Assembly (NCBI RefSeq): GCF_002387895.1
Contig: NZ_DGLI01000044.1
Coordinates: 183,940-247,939 of the forward strand
Reading direction: 5' to 3'
DNA from: Clostridium sp. UBA4548
Lineage (GTDB): Bacteria > Bacillota > Clostridia > Clostridiales > Clostridiaceae
Length of the DNA: 64,000 nt
The notes under the pieces: model-generated
The model's input: only the letters and a program-made list of their open reading frames with translations
The model's database searches: none
Told to the model about the DNA's origin: nothing
Made by a program: the position numbers and the translations under genes
Shown here: positions 45,238 through 54,563 of the stretch, in pieces
Layout of the letters: each line of letters starts with the position of its first letter
Position numbering within the stretch: the first letter of the stretch is position 1

Positions 45238-46665
45238 TTAGATTACAGTTATATCTTTAAGCAACTGAAAATTATTTCCAGTAAGCACAAGGGTATCCCC
45301 TTTTTTAATTACAGAAGAGCCTTTAGGAGTTATGACTTCATTTTTCCTTTTTATCATTACAACTAAAATTTCTTCAGGTATATCAGCATCCATTATCATT
45401 TTATCTACCCAAGGACTATCTTCTTTAATAACCATTTCTATTAACTGAGTGTAAGTTTCATCTTCATAGTCATTGAATACTTTAAACTGAGATACTTCCT
45501 CTTCCACTAAATCTAATTTATTTGCTAATTTTGGAAGAAGAGCCCCTTGCACACTAACAGAAAGTAATGCAATTATAAAAACAGTATTAAATATTTCATT
45601 TGCAATTGGAATTTTATTAGTTAAGGCATAGGTTGCAAATACGATGGATGCTGCTCCCCTAAGACCAACCCAAGACACTAACAATTGTTGCTTTATTGGA
45701 GTTTTAAACCATATAAGTATACTGCTCACTGCAATAGGTCTTGCTATTACTACTAAAAATATTGCAATAAGGATACTGCTACCAAGAACTGATGAAAATT
45801 GAGAAGGAAAAACTAATAATCCCAAAGTGAAGAATAATATAATTTGCATAAGCCAAGATACACCATCAAAAAAGTGATCCATGCTTTTCTTATGAGGAAT
45901 TTTATTATTCCCCATAACAATTCCAATTATATATACAGCTAAAAATCCATTTCCACCTGTAAAATCACTTAGAGCATAGCCTAGAATTACAATAGCTATA
46001 ACTAAAATTGGATATAAGCCATCAATTTCGAACTTAATGTGCCTTAAAAGAAATACGGATATTACTGCTAAAATAACCCCAATTATTAAACCGAAGATAA
46101 TTTGTTTCACTAATAACTGTAATATAGATTGTCCTCCGCTACTAGTAATTAGAGATAAAATCACCACCGTAAGCATATAAGCAACAGGGTCATTGCTACC
46201 ACTTTCTATTTCTAGCATAGGTGCAAGACCACCTTTTAAGTTCAATTTTCTTGATCTAAGAACTGAAAACACGGAGGCTGCATCTGTAGAAGAAACAATA
46301 GCTCCTAGAAGCATTCCTTCTAAAAGTGTAACCTTTAAAACAAAATGAGCAAACACTCCAGTGAAAATTGCTGTTAGAACTACTCCCACTGTGGATAAGA
46401 GTATAGCTTGTGGTGCTATTGACTTTGCTGACTTCCAGTTAACTCCAAAGCCTCCATAAAACATAATAAACACAAGACCTATATTAGAGATTTGCTGGGT
46501 GAGTACAGAATCGTCAAAATATATACCACCTATGCCATCATAGCCAAGGAGCATACCTAAGGTAAGAAAAATTAAAAGAGTGGGGATTCCAAATCGATAC
46601 AATAATTTACTAGATAATACAGAGGCTAGTAATACTATACCTGATAGTAGTAAGATTTCAGTCAT
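45238..46665 (-). CDS. NhaP2-type potassium/proton antiporter
   Basis: Cation/proton antiporter of the CPA1 family with a regulatory C-terminal domain. ATG 46665 (475 residues) has AAAGGAAG at correct spacing; the ATG two codons upstream is too close. About twelve membrane segments span residues 1-385, with GAIVSSTDAASVFSVLR and EIESGSNDPVAYMLT as the ion-binding core. The last 75 residues form a TrkA-C (RCK-C) domain ending GDTLVLTGNNFQLLKDI. This layout matches NhaP2/CvrA proteins, which export K+ in exchange for H+. The ligand of the TrkA-C domain (for example c-di-AMP) is not determinable here. Confidence 0.9.
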   Translation of the reverse strand: MTEILLLSGIVLLASVLSSKLLYRFGIPTLLIFLTLGMLLGYDGIGGIYFDDSVLTQQISNIGLVFIMFYGGFGVNWKSAKSIAPQAILLSTVGVVLTAIFTGVFAHFVLKVTLLEGMLLGAIVSSTDAASVFSVLRSRKLNLKGGLAPMLEIESGSNDPVAYMLTVVILSLITSSGGQSILQLLVKQIIFGLIIGVILAVISVFLLRHIKFEIDGLYPILVIAIVILGYALSDFTGGNGFLAVYIIGIVMGNNKIPHKKSMDHFFDGVSWLMQIILFFTLGLLVFPSQFSSVLGSSILIAIFLVVIARPIAVSSILIWFKTPIKQQLLVSWVGLRGAASIVFATYALTNKIPIANEIFNTVFIIALLSVSVQGALLPKLANKLDLVEEEVSQFKVFNDYEDETYTQLIEMVIKEDSPWVDKMIMDADIPEEILVVMIKRKNEVITPKGSSVIKKGDTLVLTGNNFQLLKDITVI

Positions 46666-47141
46666 TATCATCTTCCTTTCTTAAAGTAATTATATTGTTG
46701 TATGAAGGTGACTACTTTTCCATGAAAAACTTTATAGTTACTAATATGAATTATTTTAATAATGCATTATTTTATAATATATGAATTACAAACATATGTG
46801 ATTTCTCTTAAAATAGATTGTATTTATAAACTGTATTTTAAATGATCTTTAAAATAAGACATGGTTCCATATATTATTATACATTTTTTTGCGGTAATGT
46901 GACTAATAATTTAGAAATATTAAATAATTGTTTACATTATGAACGATTATGAAACACTTCTACATTTCTCTCATGATTTTTAAATACTGTATCTTTAAAT
47001 AATTGTAAATTATCCTCATTGCTTTCCTCGCTGCTTTTGAAGATGATAAAATAAGTTTTTCTTCCATATTTCCTATGTGAACCATTAGCTTATAAATTAA
47101 TATACTAGGAGTAAAACAATGTATTAAGGTGATAAAATAAC
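46666..47141. other. gap upstream of the Csp-like gene
   Basis: About 475 bp with no supportable gene. An open frame on the minus strand (about 46935-47085) would encode FKSSEESNEDNLQLFKDT-like sequence but has no start codon, so it may be a gene relic. I see no clear sporulation-sigma promoter for the plus-strand gene. Confidence 0.35.
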
Positions 47142-49043
47142 ATGAAAATTCATAGCATGGATTGTTCGAATAATAGCTTTAGAGAATTAGGTATAGAAAA
47201 CAAAACCGTATTGTCCACAAAAGCATTTAATGAATACTACACCAGTGGTAATTATGAGACTTACTTTATAGAATACTTTGGCGATATTGCTTCTGCCTTG
47301 TCTAAAATTAACTATGCTGATGTGTACCTTACTGATAAATTCTTTGCAATACTATTTGTAGAAAGAGGCATGCTTAACACACTACTTCAAAGTGTTCCTG
47401 AAATTACTGAAATACAACAAAATTTCATTTATACTCTTTCTGAACTTATAATTGATAAGGATATTAGCAAGGAGTCTATTTTTTATCCAGATAGTATTCC
47501 CCTCAATGGTGAAGGTGTGGTAGTTGGGATTGTTGGTGCTGGTGTGGATTACTTAAGTCCAAGATTTATTACAGAAGCTGGGGATAGTAGAATCCTATCT
47601 ATATGGGATCAAACCATAAATACAGGTCCTAGTCCTGAGTTTTTTCCCTATGGCACAGAATACACTAAAGAAGACATAGATACTGCACTTAAAACCAGTA
47701 CTCTTGGAAAATCCCCCTACGAAATAGTCTCCCATAAAGATGATATTGGTCATGGAACAGCAATAGCAGGTATTATTGGTGGTAGAAATTTAGGTGGCGA
47801 GGATAGCTTAAAAAGCATTGTTCCTAAGTGTGAATTTGCCATTGTTAAACTTCAGGAAGCTCAGGAATCTGTACTAGAATTAGCTGGCATAGAAAAAGGT
47901 GCTAAAAATCTATACCAATCTACTACTATATCTTCAGCAATAAGATATCTTTCTGATTTACAAGTAAAGCTAAGAAAACCTATGGTGGTGTACCTTCCCC
48001 TTGGTAGTAATTTTGGAGGTCGCGATGGTGAAAGTATACTTGAAAGATATATTGATAATTTAACACAAAGAAGAAACTTTCTAGTGGCTACAAATACAGG
48101 TAATCAAGGAAATGGTAGAACCCATACCAGTGGGACCATTTCCTCTACTGGAGATACAAAGGATATCTTTGTAAATATAAGTGAAGCTCAAAAAGCTTTA
48201 AATATATCAATTTTTACTAGAAGACCAGATATTATATCCATAAGTATAACTTCTCCAAAAGGAGATACTATAAGCAAAATTCCTATACCTTCCATTACTG
48301 AACAAAAAAAATACTTGACCTTTGAACAAAATAGTATTAATATTAACTATTTTGCACAAGAAACCTTAACTGGATCAATAAATATAAATATTTTAATTAA
48401 GAATACCATTGAAGGCCTTTGGAAAATAAGTCTTTTGGGAGATTATATTGTAAGTGGTATCTATGATGCCTGGATACCACAATCTGAATTATTAAAAGGT
48501 GATACCAGATTTTTAAATCCTGATCCTTACACAACTTTATTGACTCCATCTACCTCAATAAATGCTATGGTAACTTCTTACTATAATCAAATAGAAAATA
48601 CTATAGCTGAAAACTCCGGAAGGGGTTATCCCAGGAATGGAAGAATTGAACCTGCTATAACTATTGAAGGACTAAATTTACTAACCTGTGGCTTAGAAGA
48701 CTCATTAATACTTGGTAGTGGTGCAGCTATGGCTGGTGCCATATTAGCTGGAGCAGTAGCATTAGTTTTTCAGTGGGGTATAGTCCAAGGTAATTACCCA
48801 GAGCTCACCCCTCCACGAGTTAAGAATTATTTAATTGCTTCTGCAGTTAAAGATGATGACAAGATATATCCAAATCAAGAGTGGGGCTTTGGAAAATTGA
48901 GCCTAGAAAGATTGTATGAGGTATTATACAGAACTAGCAATATTAATATTCCTAGAAACCGTAATTTATCCAATAAGGATGAATTCAGTAGCTACTTGTA
49001 TATAAACATTCCTGAAGAAATATATAAGAATATCAATAAATAA
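47142..49043 (+). CDS. Csp-like subtilase family S8 pseudoprotease
   Basis: Subtilisin-fold protein of 633 residues without signal peptide, of the clostridial Csp type (spore germination). An N-terminal prodomain-like region (about 1-95) precedes the S8 domain. Catalytic His is kept in DIGHGTAIAGIIGG (near 205) and the oxyanion GNQGN is kept, but the Asp motif expected as DTG reads IVGAGVDY (near 130-137) and the Ser motif expected as GTS reads GSGAAMAGAILAG (near 525). So Asp and Ser are replaced by Gly and Ala, and proteolysis is not expected. Clostridioides difficile CspC and CspA are germination pseudoproteases of this kind. No sleC or other csp gene is adjacent. Homology to Csp is firm; the role is inferred. 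Confidence 0.82.
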   Translation: MKIHSMDCSNNSFRELGIENKTVLSTKAFNEYYTSGNYETYFIEYFGDIASALSKINYADVYLTDKFFAILFVERGMLNTLLQSVPEITEIQQNFIYTLSELIIDKDISKESIFYPDSIPLNGEGVVVGIVGAGVDYLSPRFITEAGDSRILSIWDQTINTGPSPEFFPYGTEYTKEDIDTALKTSTLGKSPYEIVSHKDDIGHGTAIAGIIGGRNLGGEDSLKSIVPKCEFAIVKLQEAQESVLELAGIEKGAKNLYQSTTISSAIRYLSDLQVKLRKPMVVYLPLGSNFGGRDGESILERYIDNLTQRRNFLVATNTGNQGNGRTHTSGTISSTGDTKDIFVNISEAQKALNISIFTRRPDIISISITSPKGDTISKIPIPSITEQKKYLTFEQNSININYFAQETLTGSININILIKNTIEGLWKISLLGDYIVSGIYDAWIPQSELLKGDTRFLNPDPYTTLLTPSTSINAMVTSYYNQIENTIAENSGRGYPRNGRIEPAITIEGLNLLTCGLEDSLILGSGAAMAGAILAGAVALVFQWGIVQGNYPELTPPRVKNYLIASAVKDDDKIYPNQEWGFGKLSLERLYEVLYRTSNINIPRNRNLSNKDEFSSYLYINIPEEIYKNINK

Positions 49044-49100
49044 AATTTTCATATCATAATTTAATTTATGTTTTATAATGAAAACTGTCCTCATATGCAT

Positions 49101-49135
49101 AAAAGGAGATTACCAGTCCTTGGCAACCTCCTTTT
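49101..49135. terminator. bidirectional terminator and short TTTATA repeat
   Basis: AAAAGGAG (49101-49108) pairs with CTCCTTTT (49128-49135). It separates the convergent Csp-like and kinase genes. Just beyond, at about 49138-49166, TTTATA is repeated four to five times and runs into the kinase stop codon. Confidence 0.65.
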
Positions 49136-49157
49136 ACCTTTATATTTATATTTATAT

Positions 49158-51167
49158 TTATATTTGTTTTGCTTTTGGAAAAGTGACTTTTAGCTTGAAT
49201 AAGTCTCCATCCACCTCTATATTTAAAGTTCCCCTTTGAAGTACAATTAAACTTTTAGCAATAGCTAGACCTAATCCTGATCCTTCAGTATTCCTTGCTC
49301 TATCCCCTCTTGTGAAACGCTCTGTAATTTCCTCTGGACTAAAGTTCATTTCATAAGATGAAATATTTTTAAAAGTAAAACTTACTTCTTGCTCATCCTC
49401 TACAATGGTAATATAAACTCTAGTGTTTTCCATAGAATACTTTAAGATATTAGTCATTATGTTCTCAAATATTCTATAGGTTCTTCTTCCATCTAAGTTG
49501 CATAAGATTTTATTTTCTGGTGCAGCAATTTTCATTTGCAAGGTACTGTTATTTATCTTTTCTTCTAGCTCTCCTAGGGTCTGTTTAAACAATGCTACTA
49601 CATCTAATTTTTCTAGCTGCAATTCTACATTTCCACTACTTGCCTTGCTAGCTTCAAACAAATCTTCTATTAAACCCTTTAACCTTTTAGATTTTCTATC
49701 TAAAATATCAATATATTCTTTTCTATTTTCCTCCGTAAGGTTCTCACTCTTCAATAAGTCTACATAGGTGATAATTGAAGTTAAAGGGGTTTTTAAATCA
49801 TGAGAAACATTGGATATCAGTTCGGTTTTCATCTTTTCGCTAGTTATTTCCTTATCTATAGCTAGTTTAAACCCATTTTTAATATTATTTAGGTTTGTAG
49901 CTACTGGGCTTAGAATTCCAATATTTTCATCTACCACCACATCAAAATCTCCCTGAGCCAGTTGCTTACTGCCTTCATTTAAAGCTTTAATTCTATTAAT
50001 TACATTGTGCAAATATCTAAATAAGAAAGCTGTATATCCAATTGCTATCATAACACCTATAAAAGATGTGGCAGCAATAATCCATAAAACAAACAAATTA
50101 ATAACAAGGACAAAAAGAAGTTTTTCATCCTCTTTCTTATTTAAATCTAAAGAGAATATTCTTTTAACTAAACTCCTTAGTTTTCTAAGGGTATAAAGGG
50201 CCAACCTACCAAAAATACTATTTCTAATAAAGCCATTTTTAAAGCCATTGTAATAAATATACTTAAAATACACAAAGGTTAGATATGTTAATAAGAATAG
50301 TACAAAGGTTACTGGTATACCAATAAGATAAAAATATTGATTTCCACTATATATTATATTAACTAAATCTAAGGGTCCATTTGCACTAAAATTATTATTT
50401 AGTTCCCTTAGCCCCCCAAGAAAAATTATTCCCAATACCATCCAAAGGAAGAACTTAAGTTCTAAATACATTTTGTTATATAGATTACAAATATCCACCT
50501 TTTCCTGATAGGAATATGGAACTGAGAAAGCTATAATCATTAAAATAAATACACTAATTGCTCCAATACTCATAATTAAAATTATATTTGGTTCAATACT
50601 GTTACTTTTTATGTTTTGAACGAAAAAATCATTATAACTCTCTAAGTTTTTAGGAACTATATAAGTAGCCTCTAAATTAAAAAGAGCTTTGTTATTAAGG
50701 TTATTTTTATTTTTTAATCCTAAGTTATTTAAAAAATCATTTTTATCAAACTTAGTAGTTGAGGAAGTTTCAACTGTGGCATTTCCAACTTCATCTACTT
50801 TTAATTGAAGATAAAACTCACCATTTTCTTTTTCTCTCTCCACAGCTTCCTTTGAAATATCCTCCATATTAGTAAAGGTATTAGTGCTTTTCTCTTTACT
50901 AACAATATACTTAATGCTTTTAAGGTCTTCGTATCTATTATCATACCACTCTGGACTAGTAAAATACGTTGTTAACTGGGCTAAAGTATTTGAAAAATTA
51001 TAACTCTCTAAATATTCTTTGGTATTGTCTTTATGAGGTAAAAAAGTACTTTTCAAAGGCAAATAACTACCCACTGCAATGAAGGCCAAAAGTAGTATTG
51101 AAATTAAGGTGCCTAAGGTAGATTTAATAAACTTATTTTCTTTGTTATTGTTCGAATTTGTATCCAA
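49158..51167 (-). CDS. large membrane sensor histidine kinase
   Basis: Sensor kinase of 669 residues with an unusual front: one membrane helix at 17-37, an extracellular domain of about 130 residues, then six or more further membrane segments (about 178-380), a HAMP-like linker (QLAQGDFDVVV near 400), HisKA with NVSHDLKTPLTSIITY near 445, and the ATPase domain with EGSGLGLAIAKSL near 635. All catalytic boxes are intact. The likely start is TTG 51167, overlapping the response regulator by 23 bp with GTGGGG as ribosome binding site. The many-helix module suggests an intramembrane or cell-wall signal, as in VanS-like kinases. No target gene is adjacent. Confidence 0.88.
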   Translation of the reverse strand: MDTNSNNNKENKFIKSTLGTLISILLLAFIAVGSYLPLKSTFLPHKDNTKEYLESYNFSNTLAQLTTYFTSPEWYDNRYEDLKSIKYIVSKEKSTNTFTNMEDISKEAVEREKENGEFYLQLKVDEVGNATVETSSTTKFDKNDFLNNLGLKNKNNLNNKALFNLEATYIVPKNLESYNDFFVQNIKSNSIEPNIILIMSIGAISVFILMIIAFSVPYSYQEKVDICNLYNKMYLELKFFLWMVLGIIFLGGLRELNNNFSANGPLDLVNIIYSGNQYFYLIGIPVTFVLFLLTYLTFVYFKYIYYNGFKNGFIRNSIFGRLALYTLRKLRSLVKRIFSLDLNKKEDEKLLFVLVINLFVLWIIAATSFIGVMIAIGYTAFLFRYLHNVINRIKALNEGSKQLAQGDFDVVVDENIGILSPVATNLNNIKNGFKLAIDKEITSEKMKTELISNVSHDLKTPLTSIITYVDLLKSENLTEENRKEYIDILDRKSKRLKGLIEDLFEASKASSGNVELQLEKLDVVALFKQTLGELEEKINNSTLQMKIAAPENKILCNLDGRRTYRIFENIMTNILKYSMENTRVYITIVEDEQEVSFTFKNISSYEMNFSPEEITERFTRGDRARNTEGSGLGLAIAKSLIVLQRGTLNIEVDGDLFKLKVTFPKAKQI

Positions 51168-51837
51168 TGCCCCACACCACCTTTAGATATTTTGGTTCCT
51201 TAGGGTTTATCTCAATTTTTTCCCTAATTCTCCTAATATGAACTGTAACTGTATCAGCACCACCATATGCCGGCTCCTGCCAAACTCTTTCGTAAATTTC
51301 ATCTATAGAAAAAACTCTATTAGGATTGCTCATAAGCAAATAAAGAATCTTATACTCTAAGGGAGTTATTTTTACTTGAGACCCATCTACTAATACTTCC
51401 TTATTGTTATCATTAAGTTCAATTCCACCAATTTTTATACTATTTTCTTTAACCGTAGCAGCAGTGTTAATATAACTATTGCATCTTCTAAGATTTGAAT
51501 TAACTCTTGCCAGTAGTTCTAAGGGATTAAAAGGTTTAGTAACATAGTCATCTGCCCCAATATTAAGTCCCCATATTTTATCCATATCCTCAGATTTTGC
51601 AGAGAGAATTATAATAGGCACATTGCTCTTCTCCCTTATTTTCATAATAGCCCCTATACCATCCAACTTTGGCATCATGACATCCATAAGTACTAAATGA
51701 ACTTCTTCATTCTTAAAGATTTCCACTGCCTCTTCACCATTAAAAGCCTTAAGCACATTATAATTTTGGTTTCTTAAATATATTTCTATAGCATCATTTA
51801 TTTCTTTCTCATCTTCGGCAACAAGAATATTATACAT
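51145..51837 (-). CDS. OmpR-family response regulator (VanR-like)
   Basis: Response regulator of 230 residues; ATG 51837 follows AGGAG, with a longer in-frame start 27 bp upstream possible. Receiver: acidic residues in VAEDEKE, phosphoacceptor Asp in LVLMDVMMPKLDGIG (about residue 51), Lys in DDYVTKPF. Winged-helix domain: ITPLEYKILYLLMSNPNRVF and VTVHIRRIREKIE. It overlaps the kinase gene by 23 bp, so the two proteins form a cognate pair in one operon. Confidence 0.93.
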   Translation of the reverse strand: MYNILVAEDEKEINDAIEIYLRNQNYNVLKAFNGEEAVEIFKNEEVHLVLMDVMMPKLDGIGAIMKIREKSNVPIIILSAKSEDMDKIWGLNIGADDYVTKPFNPLELLARVNSNLRRCNSYINTAATVKENSIKIGGIELNDNNKEVLVDGSQVKITPLEYKILYLLMSNPNRVFSIDEIYERVWQEPAYGGADTVTVHIRRIREKIEINPKEPKYLKVVWGIGYKFEQ

Positions 51838-52050
51838 AGCATTATTCACTCCTAAATTCATCATATAATAAACATTTTATATATTTATAATAGCATAGAC
51901 TTTCTAAGATTTAAGTATTATATTTATTAAGAATTTCTTACAAAAGAAAAAATGTACCTTCCAGTGAAATTCCTATTGTAGTTACTTGTACAAAAATTAA
52001 AGCTCAACAGAATTAGATTTTCGCTAAATACTTTTGCTTTGCCATTAAAT

Positions 52051-52653
52051 TTAAAATAAAGAAAGCTGCTGAGCATCACTAAGCGCTGTAATATTTAATG
52101 TATTCTTGGTATAGGGTTTCAGCATTGTTCTAAGACATTCTTTGTTAGCTTTAGAATTTAAAAACTCTCTTTCTAAATCTCTATCAATAATCAAAGGCAT
52201 TCTATGATGAAGAGACTTTATTTCTTCATTTGCTTCTGTAGTTAATATTAAAAACCTATCCTCAAATGTTCCATCCTTCATTACAAATCTTTTAACTATA
52301 CCTCCAAGAGAAAATATAGGCATGGTTTTTATACTAATGGAATGTTTATCCCCATTCTTCCACTCATAAAAACTATTCACTGGTATCAAACATCTGCTAT
52401 GTTCCATGGCATAGGAAAACATAGGCCTTTGAAAAATAGTCTCACATCTCCCATTAATCATAAGCTTATCCTTTGTTGGAAAACCCCAACTCAAAGCTTT
52501 TAGTTCATTATTGTACATCACTAGAGAGGCATTTGATGGGAAAATTTCTCCCTTACTATATTTATTTTCATTGTTATATTGTACTTCCCTAACTATATTA
52601 TAATATTCCTGTAAATCCTCTAAAGAGGTGTTTAAAAGAAACCTTCCACACAT
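52051..52653 (-). CDS. SOS response-associated peptidase (SRAP/YedK/HMCES)
   Basis: Protein of 200 residues of the SRAP family, which forms a thiazolidine crosslink to abasic sites in single-stranded DNA. The catalytic Cys2 is directly after Met1 (MCGRFLL), and NGRCETI, NSFYEWK and HHRMPLII carry the other active-site Asn, Glu and His. Length is slightly short of the usual 210-230. Transcribed alone on the minus strand. No LexA box was evident by eye upstream. Confidence 0.92.
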   Translation of the reverse strand: MCGRFLLNTSLEDLQEYYNIVREVQYNNENKYSKGEIFPSNASLVMYNNELKALSWGFPTKDKLMINGRCETIFQRPMFSYAMEHSRCLIPVNSFYEWKNGDKHSISIKTMPIFSLGGIVKRFVMKDGTFEDRFLILTTEANEEIKSLHHRMPLIIDRDLEREFLNSKANKECLRTMLKPYTKNTLNITALSDAQQLSLF

Positions 52654-52719
52654 AACTATAACGTCCTTTCTAATAACTAAGTTTTCTTATGCAATAATTC
52701 TATCATACTTAAAAAACAA

Positions 52720-52753
52720 AAAAGAAGATGCTATATGAAAAGCATCTTCTTTT
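52720..52753 (-). terminator. terminator of the orphan membrane protein gene
   Basis: AAAAGAAGATGCT (52720-52732) pairs with AGCATCTTCTTTT (52741-52753): a 13-bp perfect stem, T-rich tail on the minus strand. Confidence 0.85.
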
Positions 52754-52807
52754 ATAATTAAATTTATTCCTGTTTAAGGTAAGTTACTTTAAGCTTCAAG
52801 CGAACTA

Positions 52808-53503
52808 TTAATTTGCTGAAGAAGTAACTTTCTTAGAGTTATTTAATTCTTTCTTAAAGTGTTTATACCCAATTAATACTATCCAAACATAAGCTAAAGT
52901 CTTTGGAATCATTAGTATTCCCACAGGTCTATAAATTGTTCCCCAAAGTACTACTGGTATATATAAGGCAAAGGAAAGAAATACAGCTAAGGCCATGAAC
53001 TTATAGTCCTTATCCTTGTGTTTCACTGCTTCTCTATACATAATGTATATCATTATAATACCCATTATTGCAAAAGGAATATTTCTATATATTCCCCAAG
53101 AAATTGGCGAATTATATATGAACCATTGATTTTGTGGGAAGAAACAAAGAATTATCCTAATAGCTGCTAATACCCCAATAACTGCTCTTAAATTCGTAGA
53201 ATTCTTAATATCAAAACGAAGTTCCCAAATTCTATATAAAATCACATAAAATATGGTCATAGTTATTGATGTGACAAATTTTCCAAAACCAAGGGCTCCA
53301 GCATGAGATTCAAGGCCTGTTGTAAGTAGTGCATAGGATCTAGGAACTAGATGAAAGGCATCCCCAAAGCCTAAAAGTACGGACATATATCCAAACAATT
53401 TAATGTACTGATTGTTCTTACCTTTAATTATCATTTGTAGTCCTAAAATAATAACACTGGACAGATAGATAGCATCAAATAAAGTTTCCATGATGGCTTG
53501 CAT
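52808..53503 (-). CDS. seven-helix membrane protein, unknown
   Basis: Membrane protein of 231 residues with about seven hydrophobic segments (for example LSSVIILGLQMIIKG, VTSITMTIFYVILYRI, YIPVVLWGTIYRPVGILMIP). A conserved-looking motif GDAFHLVPRSYA near residue 48 recalls uncharacterised Firmicute membrane proteins. A strong AGGAGG precedes ATG 53503. It is monocistronic. Upstream lie two near-identical palindromes with TGAAC-N3-GTTCA, so it seems to be tightly repressed by a TetR-like regulator that is not encoded nearby. Confidence 0.7.
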   Translation of the reverse strand: MQAIMETLFDAIYLSSVIILGLQMIIKGKNNQYIKLFGYMSVLLGFGDAFHLVPRSYALLTTGLESHAGALGFGKFVTSITMTIFYVILYRIWELRFDIKNSTNLRAVIGVLAAIRIILCFFPQNQWFIYNSPISWGIYRNIPFAIMGIIMIYIMYREAVKHKDKDYKFMALAVFLSFALYIPVVLWGTIYRPVGILMIPKTLAYVWIVLIGYKHFKKELNNSKKVTSSAN

Positions 53504-53528
53504 AAAAAAACCTCCTTAAATTTTTAAT

Positions 53529-53545
53529 AATGAACAATGTTCATT
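53529..53545. promoter_or_regulatory. TetR-type operator, copy 1
   Basis: Perfect palindrome AATGAACAATGTTCATT, only 25 bp before the start codon of the membrane protein gene and between promoter and ribosome binding site. Confidence 0.65.
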
Positions 53546-53613
53546 TGATTTTAATAAAAAATTATATCCTGAGATATAAAGTAAATTTAGCTATAAAGTT
53601 TATTAGTTTTCAA

Positions 53614-53628
53614 ATGAACCATGTTCAT
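53614..53628. promoter_or_regulatory. TetR-type operator, copy 2
   Basis: Palindrome ATGAACCATGTTCAT, 84 bp centre to centre from copy 1 (eight helical turns). A candidate -10 TATAAT lies between the two sites on the minus strand. Confidence 0.62.
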
Positions 53629-53707
53629 ATCATATTATAATTTTGGATCTTTGTCAATAGTATAAGTAAGAAATCTAAAAACAATTACTACAACTACTGA
53701 ATAAAGA

Positions 53708-53744
53708 AACCCTGAAAGTTCTCATAATAAAAGCTTTCAGGGTT
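53708..53744. terminator. terminator after the gntR gene
   Basis: AACCCTGAAAG pairs with CTTTCAGGGTT over 11 bp. Ends the fructoselysine operon on the minus strand; the T run is better on the plus strand. Confidence 0.65.
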
Positions 53745-53806
53745 GTTATTTTTTTTGCTAGAGTTATTTTTTGCTATGCATCTTATTCATGTGTATCCTT
53801 ATATAT

Positions 53807-54544
53807 TTAATTCTCTCTTTGAAAGTGTACAGTAAAATCACACTTATCTCCTCGAGTATAAGTTCTGCTAAACTCAATTACTCTATTGTTTTCATCATAA
53901 CTCGTACATTCAAACAACATTACAGATAAGTTGCCCTCAATACCAAGCATTCGTGCATCCCTTTGATCTAGCTGAGTCAATTCTAAGGTTTGATAGGCCT
54001 TTGAAACTTTTATCCCATAAAACCCATATATATCGTAGATTGAAAACACTCCTAAGTCTATCTCCTCTAGATTTGGTATTAAATATTTAGGTATAAGTAC
54101 TTCCTCTAAGGAAATAGGTTCCTCATCAGCATAGCACATACGCTTTATGTAATAAACCTGATCCAAGGGATTAATTTCAAAAACTAATGAGTACTTCTCC
54201 CCAGCGGGGCGCAAAATCTTTGTTATAACCTTTGTTCGTGGCTTAGCATTCTTCTTTTTCATGGTTTGATTAAAGCCTTCTAAGGTTTCTAAATCCCTTT
54301 CCACCTTCTTTCCAACTACGTAAACGCCCTTGCCTTTAACTCTTTTCAATATTCCCTCATTAACTAAGGCATCAATACCACTACGCACCGTCATTCTATT
54401 TATTCCATAGGTTTCAGCTAAGTCATTTTCAGAAGGAATAGCCATGGCTGGAAGAAATTCTCCCTCTTCAATCTTATTTCTAATTACTTCTCTAAGCTGT
54501 AAATATATTGGAGATTCATAATTAATTTTTTCTTTACTCAACAT
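53807..54544 (-). CDS. GntR/HutC-family regulator 2 of the fructoselysine locus
   Basis: Transcription factor of 245 residues; ATG 54544 is preceded by GGAGGTGAT. Residues about 5-75 form the winged helix (YLQLREVIRNKIEEGEFLP, SENDLAETYGINRMTVRSGI) and 95-240 a UTRA effector domain ending TYTRGDKCDFTVHF. It lies 19 bp after the frlD stop, hence in the same transcript, and is a second GntR protein beside the one at 55363-56079. It may sense the phosphorylated Amadori compound or control a separate transporter. Confidence 0.88.
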   Translation of the reverse strand: MLSKEKINYESPIYLQLREVIRNKIEEGEFLPAMAIPSENDLAETYGINRMTVRSGIDALVNEGILKRVKGKGVYVVGKKVERDLETLEGFNQTMKKKNAKPRTKVITKILRPAGEKYSLVFEINPLDQVYYIKRMCYADEEPISLEEVLIPKYLIPNLEEIDLGVFSIYDIYGFYGIKVSKAYQTLELTQLDQRDARMLGIEGNLSVMLFECTSYDENNRVIEFSRTYTRGDKCDFTVHFQREN

Positions 54545-54563
54545 ATCACCTCCGCCTAAGGTA

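Noticed and set aside
46935..47085. Minus-strand open frame with protein-like composition (SNEDNLQLFKDT region)
   Set aside because: No ATG, GTG or TTG start in frame and no ribosome binding site; at best a relic.
49138..49166. TTTATA microsatellite as a phase-variation switch of the kinase gene
   Set aside because: It lies at the 3' end, at and beyond the stop codon; length changes would hardly affect expression.
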